A DNA stretch of 64,000 nt from Clostridium beijerinckii (GTDB lineage Bacteria > Bacillota > Clostridia > Clostridiales > Clostridiaceae). Position 1 is the first letter of the stretch. Each line of letters opens with the position of its first letter. The position numbers were made by a program, and so were the translations under genes. Under the pieces are notes generated by a model, which saw only the letters and a program-made list of their open reading frames with translations, was not told the origin of the DNA and ran no database searches. The DNA lies in the NCBI GenBank assembly GCA_003129525.1, contig CP029329.1, positions 2,712,501-2,776,500 of the forward strand. Reading direction: 5' to 3'. Below are positions 19,824 through 29,115 of this stretch, piece by piece.

Positions 19824-19859
19824 GAATTATCAATACATATTCAAAAACATTGATAATTC
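19824..19859 (+). promoter_or_regulatory. Inverted repeat upstream of the larA-like gene
   Basis: GAATTATCAAT at 19824-19834 and ATTGATAATTC at 19849-19859 are exact reverse complements, 14 bases apart, ending 20 bases before the start codon and next to the GGGGGG ribosome site. It could be an operator or a translation-controlling stem. Confidence 0.4.
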
Positions 19860-19878
19860 GATTATTGGGGGGCTATAA

Positions 19879-21183
19879 ATGAAAGAAATTAATATGAAAT
19901 ATGGGCAAGGTGTAATGAGGGCTTTTATTGAAGAAAAAAATCTGATCAAGGTAATTGAAAGCAATGATTTTAAACAAGAAAAGACAGAAGATGAAATTAT
20001 TTCGGAAGCATTATATAATCCTATTGATAGCAATAGACTTAAAGATATAGTGCATACAGGAGAAACAGTTTGTATAATAATTTCGGATATTACAAGAAGC
20101 TGGCAAAAGCCATATAAATTTTTATATAAAATTGTAGAGGAGCTGAATGCAGGTGGAGTTAGGGATGAAGATATTATATTCCTATCTGCTCAGGGCACTC
20201 ACAGAAAACATACAAGGGAAGAACATGAAATACTTCTTGGGGAAAAGTTATCAAAAAGGTTTGAAGTTTATGACCATGATTGTTTTGATGAAGAAGGTAT
20301 GGTATATCTAGGTGATACAAGCTATGGAACACCTGTTATGGTAAACAAAAAAGCTGTTATGTGTGATCATATAGTTATTACAGGAGCTATTATTTATCAT
20401 TTTCTTGTTGGCTGGTCAGGAGGGAAAAAGTCTATACTTCCTGGTATTTCGTCCTTTAAGTCAATATCAGCAAATCACTCACTTTCTTTGAATGAAGGAC
20501 TTGGAAGTGGTACAAGAGATGTTGTATGCTCAGGCAATATTATAGAAAATCCTGTACATGATGATATGATGCAGGCGGCTGCTATGGTAAAGCCTACCTT
20601 CATGTTTAATGTAGTAATGGGACCAGATGGCAATATAGCTGGTGCGGTTTCTGGAAATTATATAACAGCTCATGAAGCAGGAAGAAAATTAGTAGATAGT
20701 ATTGATGGAGTTAATATAGAAAAGAAATCGGATATAGTTATTGCAAGTGCAGGCGGAGCTCCAAAGGATATAAATCTTTATCAATCCATAAAAACCCTAA
20801 TAAATGCAAAAGAGGCAGTAGTGGATGGAGGTACTATAATTGTACTTGCAGAGTGTAGTGAAGGCATTGGTGAAATTAAAGATATTAAGGATATGATACT
20901 TAATTTTGATAATATGATTGATAGGGAAAAAGATCTTAGAAAAAATTATACTATTTCAAAATTCGTGGGATACTTTTTCTGTGAGACTGGAGAAAAGTAT
21001 AAATTAATTTTAGTATCGGAAATTGACCCGATTCTACTTAAAAATACAAAAATTATTTTGACCAAAACATTGGAAGAGGCGCTTAAAATTGCGTATAACG
21101 GTAAAAATAAAAATCTTACAGTGAACCTTATGCCTCATGGAGCTACTACGCTTCCAAAGCTAGTTAAATATGGACGGATATAA
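19879..21183 (+). CDS. LarA-family nickel-dependent lactate racemase-like protein
   Basis: 434 residues. Family landmarks are in order: SDITRSWQKP near residue 70, GTHRKHTREE (catalytic His region), YHFLVGWSGGKKSILPG (second His and the Lys that carries the nickel-pincer cofactor) and SANHSLS. LarA interconverts D- and L-2-hydroxy acids using the pyridinium nickel pincer made by LarB, LarC and LarE; none of those genes is in this window. The family contains racemases and epimerases of several 2-hydroxy acids, so lactate is only the default guess. Start ATG follows GGGGGGC. A perfect inverted repeat lies just upstream. Confidence 0.85.
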   Translation: MKEINMKYGQGVMRAFIEEKNLIKVIESNDFKQEKTEDEIISEALYNPIDSNRLKDIVHTGETVCIIISDITRSWQKPYKFLYKIVEELNAGGVRDEDIIFLSAQGTHRKHTREEHEILLGEKLSKRFEVYDHDCFDEEGMVYLGDTSYGTPVMVNKKAVMCDHIVITGAIIYHFLVGWSGGKKSILPGISSFKSISANHSLSLNEGLGSGTRDVVCSGNIIENPVHDDMMQAAAMVKPTFMFNVVMGPDGNIAGAVSGNYITAHEAGRKLVDSIDGVNIEKKSDIVIASAGGAPKDINLYQSIKTLINAKEAVVDGGTIIVLAECSEGIGEIKDIKDMILNFDNMIDREKDLRKNYTISKFVGYFFCETGEKYKLILVSEIDPILLKNTKIILTKTLEEALKIAYNGKNKNLTVNLMPHGATTLPKLVKYGRI

Positions 21184-21769
21184 TCTTCTGCCTAGACAAA
21201 TAGCACTTAATGTGAATGGAAACAAATCAAAATAAACCTTTAAGGATTTGTGAGCAACAAATATAAAAAAATCAGTTAGATCAATTTTTGTTGGCAAGTC
21301 TCCCTACTAGGGTGACTTTGAAAGCTGCGAAATATTTAATCATATAACAACCTCAGCCGTTTGGACTTCATAAGTACATCCTGCAGGTCTTTGTGAAGTC
21401 CAAATGACTGAACTTAATATTCAAAACTTGTTCTGGCAATTTTGTCATTGCATTTCTATAAGTTTTTCGCATCCTCATACCTTAAACCCTGCATATACTT
21501 CATTAATAATTTAGTTTTATTTAAAAATAGGGCATATTATGTATCTTAAATTCTATATCTACATTCATGTTTAAAATACCTTTCACCATATATTCATATT
21601 TTCAAACTGACCACAAATATGACAATGATTAACCAATCTATCTCCATATACATAATCATGTTTGGAAAAGGCAAAAGATTTCTACATATAACGAAAAGCA
21701 TCTTTATTTTTGAAAATTTATTATAAGAATCGAATTTTTTAGAAATACTACTTTTAAGAGGTGATTTTA
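21184..21769. other. 586-base intergenic region with hairpins and a decayed minus-strand frame
   Basis: Two hairpins are visible: AAGTC/GACTT around CCTA/TAGG near 21297-21320, and an 11-bp stem TTTGGACTTCA (21360-21370) with its exact complement (21394-21404), extended by CAG/CTG. Neither has a T-run. On the minus strand about 21590-21690 reads HDYVYGDRLVNHCHICGQFE, with a C-x2-C pair, between stops. This looks like a remnant of a zinc-finger gene, possibly a transposase or phage gene, but I cannot name it. Confidence 0.35.
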
Positions 21770-22939
21770 ATGATTTTAATTAAGAATGCTGATACATATA
21801 GTCCAGAACATATAGGTAAGAGGGATATCTTAACGACTTTTGATAAAATTGCATATATTTCAGAAGAAATTAAATTACCATCTAGTAACTTTCCAGAAAC
21901 TAAGATTATAGATGGATCAAAGTTAAAGGCTATTCCAGGAATTATTGATTTACATGTTCATATAACTGGAGGAGGAGGAGAAGGGGGATTTACTAGTAGA
22001 GCTCCAGAACTTATGCTTACACAACTTACTACAAATGGTGTTACAACCTGTATTGGTCTACTTGGTACCGATGGTATTACAAGAAGCATGGGAAATCTTA
22101 TTGCAAAAGCAAGAAGTTTAGAACTAGAGGGATTAAGCACTTATGTTTGGACTGGTTCCTATAAGGTGCCAACTAGAACAATTACCGATAGTGTTAGAGG
22201 AGATATTATATTAGTTGATAAAATAATAGGTGTAGGAGAAATTGCAATTTCTGATCATAGATCAAGTCAACCATCAGATCAAGATTTAATCCATTTAGCT
22301 ACAGAAGCACGACTAGGCGGTATGCTTTCTGGTAAATGTGGAATACTCCATGTGCATGTTGGAGATGGTAAAAATGGAATAAATCCATTGTTTTACATGA
22401 GAAAAAATTCAGAAATACCTTTTAGTAATATTTTACCTACCCATATAAATAGAAATTCTTTAGTTTTTAAACAAGCGATTGAGTATGCAATGGATGGTGG
22501 ATTTGTCGATATAACTACAAGCATAAGGCCAGAAGGAAACGATGAAGTAGATCCTGTAGATGCGTTTTTAGAACTTTTAAAACACAATATTTCACCTTAT
22601 CAAATTACAATGAGTTCAGATTCTGGGGGTAGTTCTCCTATATTTAATAAAGAGGGGAACCTAACAAAATTTGGAGTTGGATCACCAAGTTCTAATATTG
22701 AAATTTTACAAAATTGCATTAAAGCTGGAATATCTATGGAGTTAGCTCTTATTCCATTTACTTCTTCACCTGCCAAGTTACTTAAGTTAAATGGAAAGGG
22801 TAACTTAACTGAGGGAGCTAGTTCAGACATAATTCTGTTAGATGAGAATTTAAAAATTCATTCGGTTATATGCAAAGGTAAGCTTATGGTTTATAATTAT
22901 AAACCCATTGTATTTGGCGCCTTTGAGAATAATAAGTAA
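21770..22939 (+). CDS. iadA: Isoaspartyl dipeptidase (beta-aspartyl-peptidase)
   Basis: 389 residues of the amidohydrolase superfamily. Zinc-site motif PGIIDLHVHITGGGGEGG lies near residue 60, then GVGEIAISDHRSSQ, CGILHVHVGDG and LPTHINR carry further His ligands, and MSSDSGGSSP holds the catalytic Asp. The enzyme cleaves beta-aspartyl (isoaspartyl) dipeptides left from protein turnover and releases aspartate. The ATG at 21770 is chosen because AAGAGGTG lies 6-7 bases before it; a GTG three codons earlier overlaps that site. It lies about 210 bases before aspartate 4-decarboxylase, which could use the freed aspartate. Confidence 0.93.
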   Translation: MILIKNADTYSPEHIGKRDILTTFDKIAYISEEIKLPSSNFPETKIIDGSKLKAIPGIIDLHVHITGGGGEGGFTSRAPELMLTQLTTNGVTTCIGLLGTDGITRSMGNLIAKARSLELEGLSTYVWTGSYKVPTRTITDSVRGDIILVDKIIGVGEIAISDHRSSQPSDQDLIHLATEARLGGMLSGKCGILHVHVGDGKNGINPLFYMRKNSEIPFSNILPTHINRNSLVFKQAIEYAMDGGFVDITTSIRPEGNDEVDPVDAFLELLKHNISPYQITMSSDSGGSSPIFNKEGNLTKFGVGSPSSNIEILQNCIKAGISMELALIPFTSSPAKLLKLNGKGNLTEGASSDIILLDENLKIHSVICKGKLMVYNYKPIVFGAFENNK

Positions 22940-23012
22940 TTATTATAGAGATTATATGATTATTATAGGATTCTACAATGAGAATCGAACTAATGTGTGG
23001 AATTTTAATGAT

Positions 23013-23064
23013 CAATTATCAATACTCAATGTTCAATAATTGACAATTGAGCATTGACAATTTG
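23013..23064. repeat. Imperfect palindromic repeat between iadA and the aspartate decarboxylase gene
   Basis: Arms 23013-23030 and 23046-23063 pair over 18 positions with two G-T pairs and one mismatch. They are built of CAATTGTCAATGCTCAAT-like units. It resembles dispersed palindromic repeats common in AT-rich clostridia; no transposase or clear target duplication was seen. Confidence 0.55.
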
Positions 23065-23152
23065 TAATTTAAATTCTCATTAAGGAACCCTATAAGGCTT
23101 ATCAGATAATATAAACAATATATATATATAATTTAGATAAGGAGTGCTGTTT

Positions 23153-24784
23153 ATGGATTTTCATAATATTCAACGCCAAGAAATAGAAAAAATTTATGGT
23201 AAGATTAGCCCATTTGAATTTAAAAATAAATTGATTAACCTAGCACAAGCACAAATAGAAAAGAGTGCTCATACACTATTAGATGCTGGACGCGGAAATC
23301 CAAATTGGACAGCAGCAACACCGAGGGAAGCCTTTTTTAATTTTGGTATTTTTGCTGTAGAAGAAACAAGACGAGTTTGGAATGATGGTGATTTGGCCGG
23401 TATGCCAAGAAAAGAAGGAATTGCTAACAGGCTTTATGAATATTTGCAAAAACATAAAGATATGCCAGGAACAACACTTTTAACAAATATAATTGATTAT
23501 GGAATTAAGCGTCAAGGTTTTGATGCTGATAGGTGGGTATTTGAGCTAGCTGATGCAATTATTGGTGATAATTATCCAGTACCAGATAGAATGCTGATTC
23601 ATATTGAAAGCATTGTTCATGAATATCTTGTTCAAGAGCTCTGCTATAACAAACCTCCTGTTGGCAGATTTAATATTTTTGCAGTAGAGGGTGCTACAGC
23701 AGCAATGTGCTATATATTTGATAGTCTAATAGCTAACGAACTGTTAGTACCAGGAGACAAAATAGCATTAATGGTCCCAGTTTTTACACCTTATCTTGAA
23801 ATACCACATTTGCCTCGTTATAATTTTGATGTTGTATATGTTAGCGCAATAGAGCTAACAAATGATGGAACTCACACTTGGCAATATCCTAAATCAGAAC
23901 TTAATAAGCTTAAGGATTCTAGCATAAAGGCTTTGTTTGTTGTTAATCCTAGCAATCCTCCGTCAGTTGCAATTAAACCTGATACAGTTGAACAATTAGT
24001 ACATATAGTAGAGAACTGTAACCCAAAGTTAATGATTATTTCTGATGATGTATATTGTACATTTGTTGATAATTTTCGTTCACTGATGGCTGACTTACCT
24101 TATAATACAATAGGTGTTTATTCATTCTCAAAATACTTTGGAGTAACGGGCTGGAGACTCGGAACTATAGTCCTTCAAGAATACAACATATTTGATAAAT
24201 TATTAAAGGAACTGTCAGAGGAAAAAAAGATTGAGCTAAGGCAGCGCTATGGAGCACTTTCGATTCATCCTGATGACATAGCATTTATAGATAGAATAGT
24301 AGCAGATAGTCGTCAAGTTGCTCTTAACCATACAGCAGGATTATCAACACCTCAGCAAGTTCAAATGGCTTTTTTCTGTGCTTTTGCGTTGCTTGACAAG
24401 GAAAATAAATATAAAAAGCAGACAAAGGATATTTGCAGACGTAGGCAAAAACTTCTTTTCAAAGGGCTAGGTTTAGATTTAATGAATAATCCTTATGATG
24501 CTGCCTACTACACGGAATTTGATTTGTTAGAATGGGCTATTTGTTATTATGGGCATGAATTTGGAGAATATTTGCAAAAAGAATATAAACCAGTAGATAT
24601 TTTATATAAATTAGCTGAAGAATCATCTATAGTATTATTAAGTGGTGGTGGCTTCCAAGGTCCAGAATGGTCTATTAGAATATCTCTAGCAAATCTTAAT
24701 GATGAAGCTTATTCAAAAATTGGTGAAGCACTTCATAAAATATTAGAGGAATATGTAGCTTCTTGGAAAGGTTCAGTTAAATAG
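23153..24784 (+). CDS. aspD: Bifunctional aspartate aminotransferase / aspartate 4-decarboxylase
   Basis: 543 residues, much longer than ordinary fold-type I aminotransferases and matching the large dodecameric L-aspartate beta-decarboxylases. GRGNPNW near the N-terminus, VEGATAAM, VVNPSNPPS, DDVYCTF and the PLP-binding Lys327 in YSFSKYFGVTGWRLG are all present. It converts aspartate to alanine plus CO2. In lactic acid bacteria the enzyme works with an Asp/Ala exchanger (AspT) to make proton-motive force; no AspT gene is visible here. AAGGAG lies 8 bases before the ATG at 23153; an in-frame GTG at 23144 overlaps that site. Confidence 0.92.
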   Translation: MDFHNIQRQEIEKIYGKISPFEFKNKLINLAQAQIEKSAHTLLDAGRGNPNWTAATPREAFFNFGIFAVEETRRVWNDGDLAGMPRKEGIANRLYEYLQKHKDMPGTTLLTNIIDYGIKRQGFDADRWVFELADAIIGDNYPVPDRMLIHIESIVHEYLVQELCYNKPPVGRFNIFAVEGATAAMCYIFDSLIANELLVPGDKIALMVPVFTPYLEIPHLPRYNFDVVYVSAIELTNDGTHTWQYPKSELNKLKDSSIKALFVVNPSNPPSVAIKPDTVEQLVHIVENCNPKLMIISDDVYCTFVDNFRSLMADLPYNTIGVYSFSKYFGVTGWRLGTIVLQEYNIFDKLLKELSEEKKIELRQRYGALSIHPDDIAFIDRIVADSRQVALNHTAGLSTPQQVQMAFFCAFALLDKENKYKKQTKDICRRRQKLLFKGLGLDLMNNPYDAAYYTEFDLLEWAICYYGHEFGEYLQKEYKPVDILYKLAEESSIVLLSGGGFQGPEWSIRISLANLNDEAYSKIGEALHKILEEYVASWKGSVK

Positions 24785-24956
24785 ATAGTAAAGATTGTAA
24801 CCTCAATGTTTCAAAGTTCTAAAGTATCTACAATAAAAATAAGACTTCTTAAGTAAAAGTTTTAAAATAAAACTATAATAAAGACATAATATTATAAGTG
24901 TAAACATATATATATGAGTGAGAGATTTACTTTAATAAAAAAGGTGGTAATATATA

Positions 24957-25484
24957 ATGAATAAAAAGATTAAAATACTACTTGTGAGTACACTTATATT
25001 TAGTTCAATTTTATTGATTTCACCATTAGCTACAACAAAGACATATTCAGCAGTAAGAAATGAATGGAAGTATGATGTTTATTTTGCAACTCATGCTGGG
25101 ATTAAAATTGAAACATGGAATTATTATGGAAATGATGAGAAACCTAAAGAAGGATGGTTTTGTGTAGATAGTAAATGGTATTATGGAGATCAAGAACATT
25201 TCGATAATTATTATGGTATTTATATAGATAAGTGGGCCCCAACCTATTATAAAGAGTATGTTGATAGTAATAATGTTTGGCATCAAGAGTTTGGTAATTT
25301 TGATTATTATTGTGGTTCAGATGGAGCTATGAAAACTGGTTGGTTTCAGGCATATTCTCAAAAAGACAGCGATTATAAAAAATACGGTTTAAATTGGTAC
25401 TACGCTGGATTAGATGGAAAAATATTAAAAGATATGTATACTCCAGATGGCTATTGGGTTAATTCTGAAGGTATTTGGAAATAG
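24957..25484 (+). CDS. Secreted protein with degenerate wall-binding repeats
   Basis: 175 residues. The signal peptide (about 1-31; MNKKIKILLVSTLIFSSILL) ends near TKTYSA. The mature part consists of aromatic-rich repeats with GWFCVDSKWYY, GAMKTGWFQAY and GLNWYYAGLDGKIL, which are stretched forms of the GW/WYY cell-wall-binding motif. The end DGYWVNSEGIWK is shared in style with other wall-binding proteins of this window. No catalytic domain is attached, so it may be a pure wall-associated protein of unknown function. An excellent terminator follows at 25538. Confidence 0.82.
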   Translation: MNKKIKILLVSTLIFSSILLISPLATTKTYSAVRNEWKYDVYFATHAGIKIETWNYYGNDEKPKEGWFCVDSKWYYGDQEHFDNYYGIYIDKWAPTYYKEYVDSNNVWHQEFGNFDYYCGSDGAMKTGWFQAYSQKDSDYKKYGLNWYYAGLDGKILKDMYTPDGYWVNSEGIWK

Positions 25485-25537
25485 AAGCAAATTCAGTTCG
25501 CTCATACCAAGCTTGGCAGGTTGCTTAAAATCTAAAG

Positions 25538-25588
25538 TTAAAGAGACTAGTTACAAAATTATAAGTAAGTAACTAGTCTCTTTAATTG
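25538..25588 (+). terminator. Terminator after the small wall-binding protein
   Basis: A perfect 17-bp stem (25538-25554 with 25569-25585) ends in CTCTTTAATT. The remaining 280 bases before the MATE gene show nothing else definite. Confidence 0.88.
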
Positions 25589-25867
25589 TATAGATAATTA
25601 TTAATTAAATGTTTGCTGTATTTAACACCTTACAGTGCAAAGGATAACCATCTATAAATAATTAGCCATCAACTTTCACATAATATAAGTATACTAGATT
25701 TCCAGATAAGGACGATATAGAAAAAACAATATGTTTCTAAAAAAAACAAATGACTAAAAAGTATTTCATGTTACTAAATTTTTAGAATAATATAAGTTTC
25801 TACCATATTGTGATATAGTAAAGTTAAAAAAGTTTTGGTGGAATATTTAAATTAGATAGGAAGTAAG

Positions 25868-27250
25868 ATGGAGAGGAAAACTACAATGGAGAAAAATAAA
25901 ATTATGGATTTAACAATGGGAGATCCTGCAAAACAAATTTTTTATTTTGCATTGCCTATATTTCTTGGGAGTGTGTTTCAACAAATGTACAATTTGGTGG
26001 ATACGGTAATTGTTGGACATACCTTGGGGGAAAATGCCTTGGCAGCTATAGGTGCTACAACACCACTGTTTGGACTTATTGTTGGAATGGCAATTGGTAT
26101 AAATAATGGATTTGCTATTGTGATTGCAAGATATTTTGGAGCAAAAGAGATGGATAACATGAGACAGGCTGTAGCAATGACAGTAATTCTAGACCTTATA
26201 ATATCAATAGTATTTACAGCTATTGGAGTAGGTACAATAATGTATATTCTTAAATTTCTAAATACCCCGCTAGAAATAATAAACGATGCATATGGATATA
26301 TTGTAATTATCTTAATGTTTATGACTATTACTATAATGTACAATATGATAGCAGGGGTTCTAAGAGCACTGGGGGATAGCCGAAGTCCACTTATATATTT
26401 GATTTATGCTTCAATTTTAAATGTAGTGTTGGTTTTTACATTTATTTTGGTATTTAAATGGGGGATTAGAGGTTCTGCTTATGCAACTGTTATATCACAG
26501 ATTGTAGCAGTAATCTTAGGATTTAATCATATAATAAAAAAATGTCCTGAGCTAAAATTATCTAAAGAAGATTTTAAATATGATGGTCCTATGGTAATGG
26601 AATTATTTACATCGGGACTATCTATGGGATTTATGCTATCACTTGTTTCAATTGGTTCAGTTGCACTTCAAGGTGCAATAAACAGTTTTGGTAAAGAAAT
26701 AATAACTGCACATATGGCAGCAAGAAAAGTTAGTGAAATTTATATGATGCCACTTGGAACATTAGCAACAGCATCAGCTACGTTTGTAAGCCAAAATTAT
26801 GGTGCAAAGAAATATGAAAGAATAAATATTGGACTTAAGAAAACAGTTATTATGGGTGCCATATGGTCAACAATAGTTGTTATTACTGCCTTTGCCTTTG
26901 GAACATATATAATAAAATTCTTAACGGGAACAAATGATACTTTGATTATAGGTACAGCAGTAAAATATTTAAGAATTAATACTCCATTTTATTATGTATT
27001 AGCTATTCTTCTTATATACAGAAGTACGCTTCAGGGAATTGGAAGGAAGTTTACACCACTTGTTTCTAGTTCAATTGAACTACTCGGAAAATTTGCAGTT
27101 GTAGGATTTTTAGCTCCAACAATGAGTTATTTAGGAGTATGTATATCAGAACCACTTATTTGGATTACATGTGCAATTTTTGTACTCATAGTTTTCTACT
27201 CAGATAAGAATTTTAGAGTTGAAATAAAACAAGATAAAAGTGCAATATGA
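25868..27250 (+). CDS. MATE family multidrug/cation efflux transporter
   Basis: 460 residues with about 12 membrane segments. PIFLGSVFQQMYNLVDTVIVGH near the N-terminus and YNMIAGVLRALGDSRSPL are classic for the DinF-like clostridial branch of the MATE family. It exports drugs or other organic cations by Na+ or H+ antiport. A second ATG six codons in (MEKNKIMDL) is a possible alternative start. A HAD phosphatase follows 72 bases later with no terminator between, so both may be co-transcribed. Confidence 0.95.
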   Translation: MERKTTMEKNKIMDLTMGDPAKQIFYFALPIFLGSVFQQMYNLVDTVIVGHTLGENALAAIGATTPLFGLIVGMAIGINNGFAIVIARYFGAKEMDNMRQAVAMTVILDLIISIVFTAIGVGTIMYILKFLNTPLEIINDAYGYIVIILMFMTITIMYNMIAGVLRALGDSRSPLIYLIYASILNVVLVFTFILVFKWGIRGSAYATVISQIVAVILGFNHIIKKCPELKLSKEDFKYDGPMVMELFTSGLSMGFMLSLVSIGSVALQGAINSFGKEIITAHMAARKVSEIYMMPLGTLATASATFVSQNYGAKKYERINIGLKKTVIMGAIWSTIVVITAFAFGTYIIKFLTGTNDTLIIGTAVKYLRINTPFYYVLAILLIYRSTLQGIGRKFTPLVSSSIELLGKFAVVGFLAPTMSYLGVCISEPLIWITCAIFVLIVFYSDKNFRVEIKQDKSAI

Positions 27251-27322
27251 AAAGTGTTATATTATAATAAATCAAACTAAAAGCCATTAGATAAAAATTA
27301 TAAAAAAGAAAGAAGAAGATAA

Positions 27323-28192
27323 ATGATTAAGTTAATAGCCGCAGATATGGATGGAACATTGATTGGGAAAAATCACGATATACCAAAAGAAAATATAGAA
27401 GCAATTAAGGCTGCACAAAAAAATGGAATTAAGTTTGCAATTGCTACGGGAAGAGCATATTGCGATGTAGAGCCGTTTATACATAAATATGACTTACAAT
27501 GTGATTGTGTTGTATTAAATGGAGCAGAATATAGAGACATTAATGGACATATAGTTGAACATACTTATATTGAAAAAAAACGATCAATAGAAATTTTAGA
27601 GACAATGAAATGTAAAGATTTAGCTATAGAAATATATACAGATGACGGATTTTATACAACAAATACAAAAGAAGAAACTTTAGCAGGAATGATAAAAAGA
27701 TCTCTTGCATTCAATCCAGAATTAAGAGATGAAGAAGAAATACTAAAATATGCTAAGAATAATCCACATTTTAAAAATATGAAATATATTACAGATATGA
27801 ATGAATTTTTAAATAGAAACAATAATATAGCAAAGTTTGTATCTTTTTCTCAATCACAAGAAATTATAAATAAGGTTCGTAAAAAGATGGAAGTATTAGA
27901 AGGACTAGCTGTATCAGCAAGTTTTGGAACTAACATTGAAGTAAATCATATGGATGCTGAGAAGGGAAAAATTCTTGCAAAAGTAGCACAAAAATTGAAC
28001 ATAAAAAAGGATGAGGTAGTAGTGCTTGGAGATGGCTTAAATGATTATTCTATGTTTACAGAATTTGAAAATTCTTTTGCAATGGGGAATGCAGTTGATG
28101 AAATAAAAGAAGCAGCTAAATATATTACAGATACAAATGTGAATTTCGGAGTAGCTAAAGCAATACATCTCATATTAAATGGAGAATTATAA
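27323..28192 (+). CDS. Cof-type HAD-IIB family phosphatase
   Basis: 289 residues. HAD motif I is AADMDGTLIGKNHDI, motif II lies in FAIATGRAY, a Lys in the HMDAEKGKIL stretch gives motif III, and motif IV is VVLGDGLNDYSMF. The type IIB cap lies between. Such cytosolic enzymes dephosphorylate sugar phosphates, FMN, pyridoxal phosphate or similar small metabolites; the substrate is not predictable here. It probably shares a transcript with the MATE gene. Confidence 0.93.
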   Translation: MIKLIAADMDGTLIGKNHDIPKENIEAIKAAQKNGIKFAIATGRAYCDVEPFIHKYDLQCDCVVLNGAEYRDINGHIVEHTYIEKKRSIEILETMKCKDLAIEIYTDDGFYTTNTKEETLAGMIKRSLAFNPELRDEEEILKYAKNNPHFKNMKYITDMNEFLNRNNNIAKFVSFSQSQEIINKVRKKMEVLEGLAVSASFGTNIEVNHMDAEKGKILAKVAQKLNIKKDEVVVLGDGLNDYSMFTEFENSFAMGNAVDEIKEAAKYITDTNVNFGVAKAIHLILNGEL

Positions 28193-28261
28193 TCTGATAC
28201 TTTAGAGTGCCGCTTAATATTCTGTTATTAAAAATAAGGGGTATGCAAGTAGCAAACAAAT

Positions 28262-28296
28262 AAGAATGCCTAGTGCTGATAGCACTAAGCATTCTT
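28262..28296. terminator. Bidirectional terminator between converging genes
   Basis: AAGAATGC/GCATTCTT outer and AGTGCT/AGCACT inner stems enclose a 3-base loop. It lies between the HAD phosphatase (plus) and the DUF975 gene (minus). The T-runs are short. Confidence 0.65.
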
Positions 28297-28356
28297 GAGG
28301 TTTAATTATTTTATTTTGTTTAGTTAATTTAAATAATGCACACTACAATTCTAGTA

Positions 28357-29115
28357 TTACCACATACCATTATCATCATCAAAGATTGGTTGATTTAATA
28401 ATAAATCTTCATAGTTGCATAAGTTATTATTAATAGCATCGTTTCTTAACACTAAATATAACTCAGCGTTTGTAGCATTTTCATAAGGCATAACAAAAAA
28501 TACGCCTATTCCTAGAGCTATTGTTCCTAATAAATACCAACCAATAAATGATAAGTCTAATACAAACATATCAAATTTATGTCCTCTAGTCATTTCATTA
28601 CTTAGAGAAATAGCTTTTAACACTCCAATGTTTGGGTTGTCTGCAAGAATATATGGCACCATTCTGTACGCATAGTACTTGATAATACCAGGGATGATTA
28701 AAAGTAAAGTCCAAAGGAAAATAAAAACTTTTGTTAATAACATTGTTTGTACTATTCCTGAGTAGTTTTCTCCATCAAAACCAAAACCAAAACAACTTTT
28801 ATTATTTTTATATTGAGAGGATTGAATAAAATATCTTCTTCCACCTACCTCCAAACAATATCCAATAAGAATACGAAACGCTACTATTACTATAAATGGA
28901 ATTAATGCAAACAGTATAGAATTCCAATCTATAAAATTGATATTATGGATATTTGAATAAACATAATCTCTTGAATGACCAGAGTAAGAATTACCACCAC
29001 CCCAATTATTATTACCTCCTACCAAGGCAATGACTATACTAACCCCAAATGCACTCCAATAGATTTTTCTTAAAACCTCTTTAGCTCTATCTTTTAATTC
29101 TTTTCTAGACCACAT
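28357..29115 (-). CDS. DUF975 family membrane protein
   Basis: 252 residues. It starts MWSRKELKDRAKEVLRK, the signature opening of DUF975 proteins, followed by about five or six membrane segments. FIFLWTLLLIIPGIIKYYAYRM, ILADNP and AISLSNEMTRGHKFDMFVLDLSF (read in parts) are family landmarks. A Gly/Asn-rich loop (about 33-50) is unusual but within family variation. Function unknown; related proteins have been linked to membrane stress and division. Start ATG follows GGGGGAT on the minus strand. Confidence 0.88.
   Translation of the reverse strand: MWSRKELKDRAKEVLRKIYWSAFGVSIVIALVGGNNNWGGGNSYSGHSRDYVYSNIHNINFIDWNSILFALIPFIVIVAFRILIGYCLEVGGRRYFIQSSQYKNNKSCFGFGFDGENYSGIVQTMLLTKVFIFLWTLLLIIPGIIKYYAYRMVPYILADNPNIGVLKAISLSNEMTRGHKFDMFVLDLSFIGWYLLGTIALGIGVFFVMPYENATNAELYLVLRNDAINNNLCNYEDLLLNQPIFDDDNGMW

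Noticed and set aside
19498..19882. Two short plus-strand frames between pepD and the larA-like gene
   Set aside because: They overlap the pepD end, a strong terminator or the larA-like start, and lack ribosome sites and protein-like composition.
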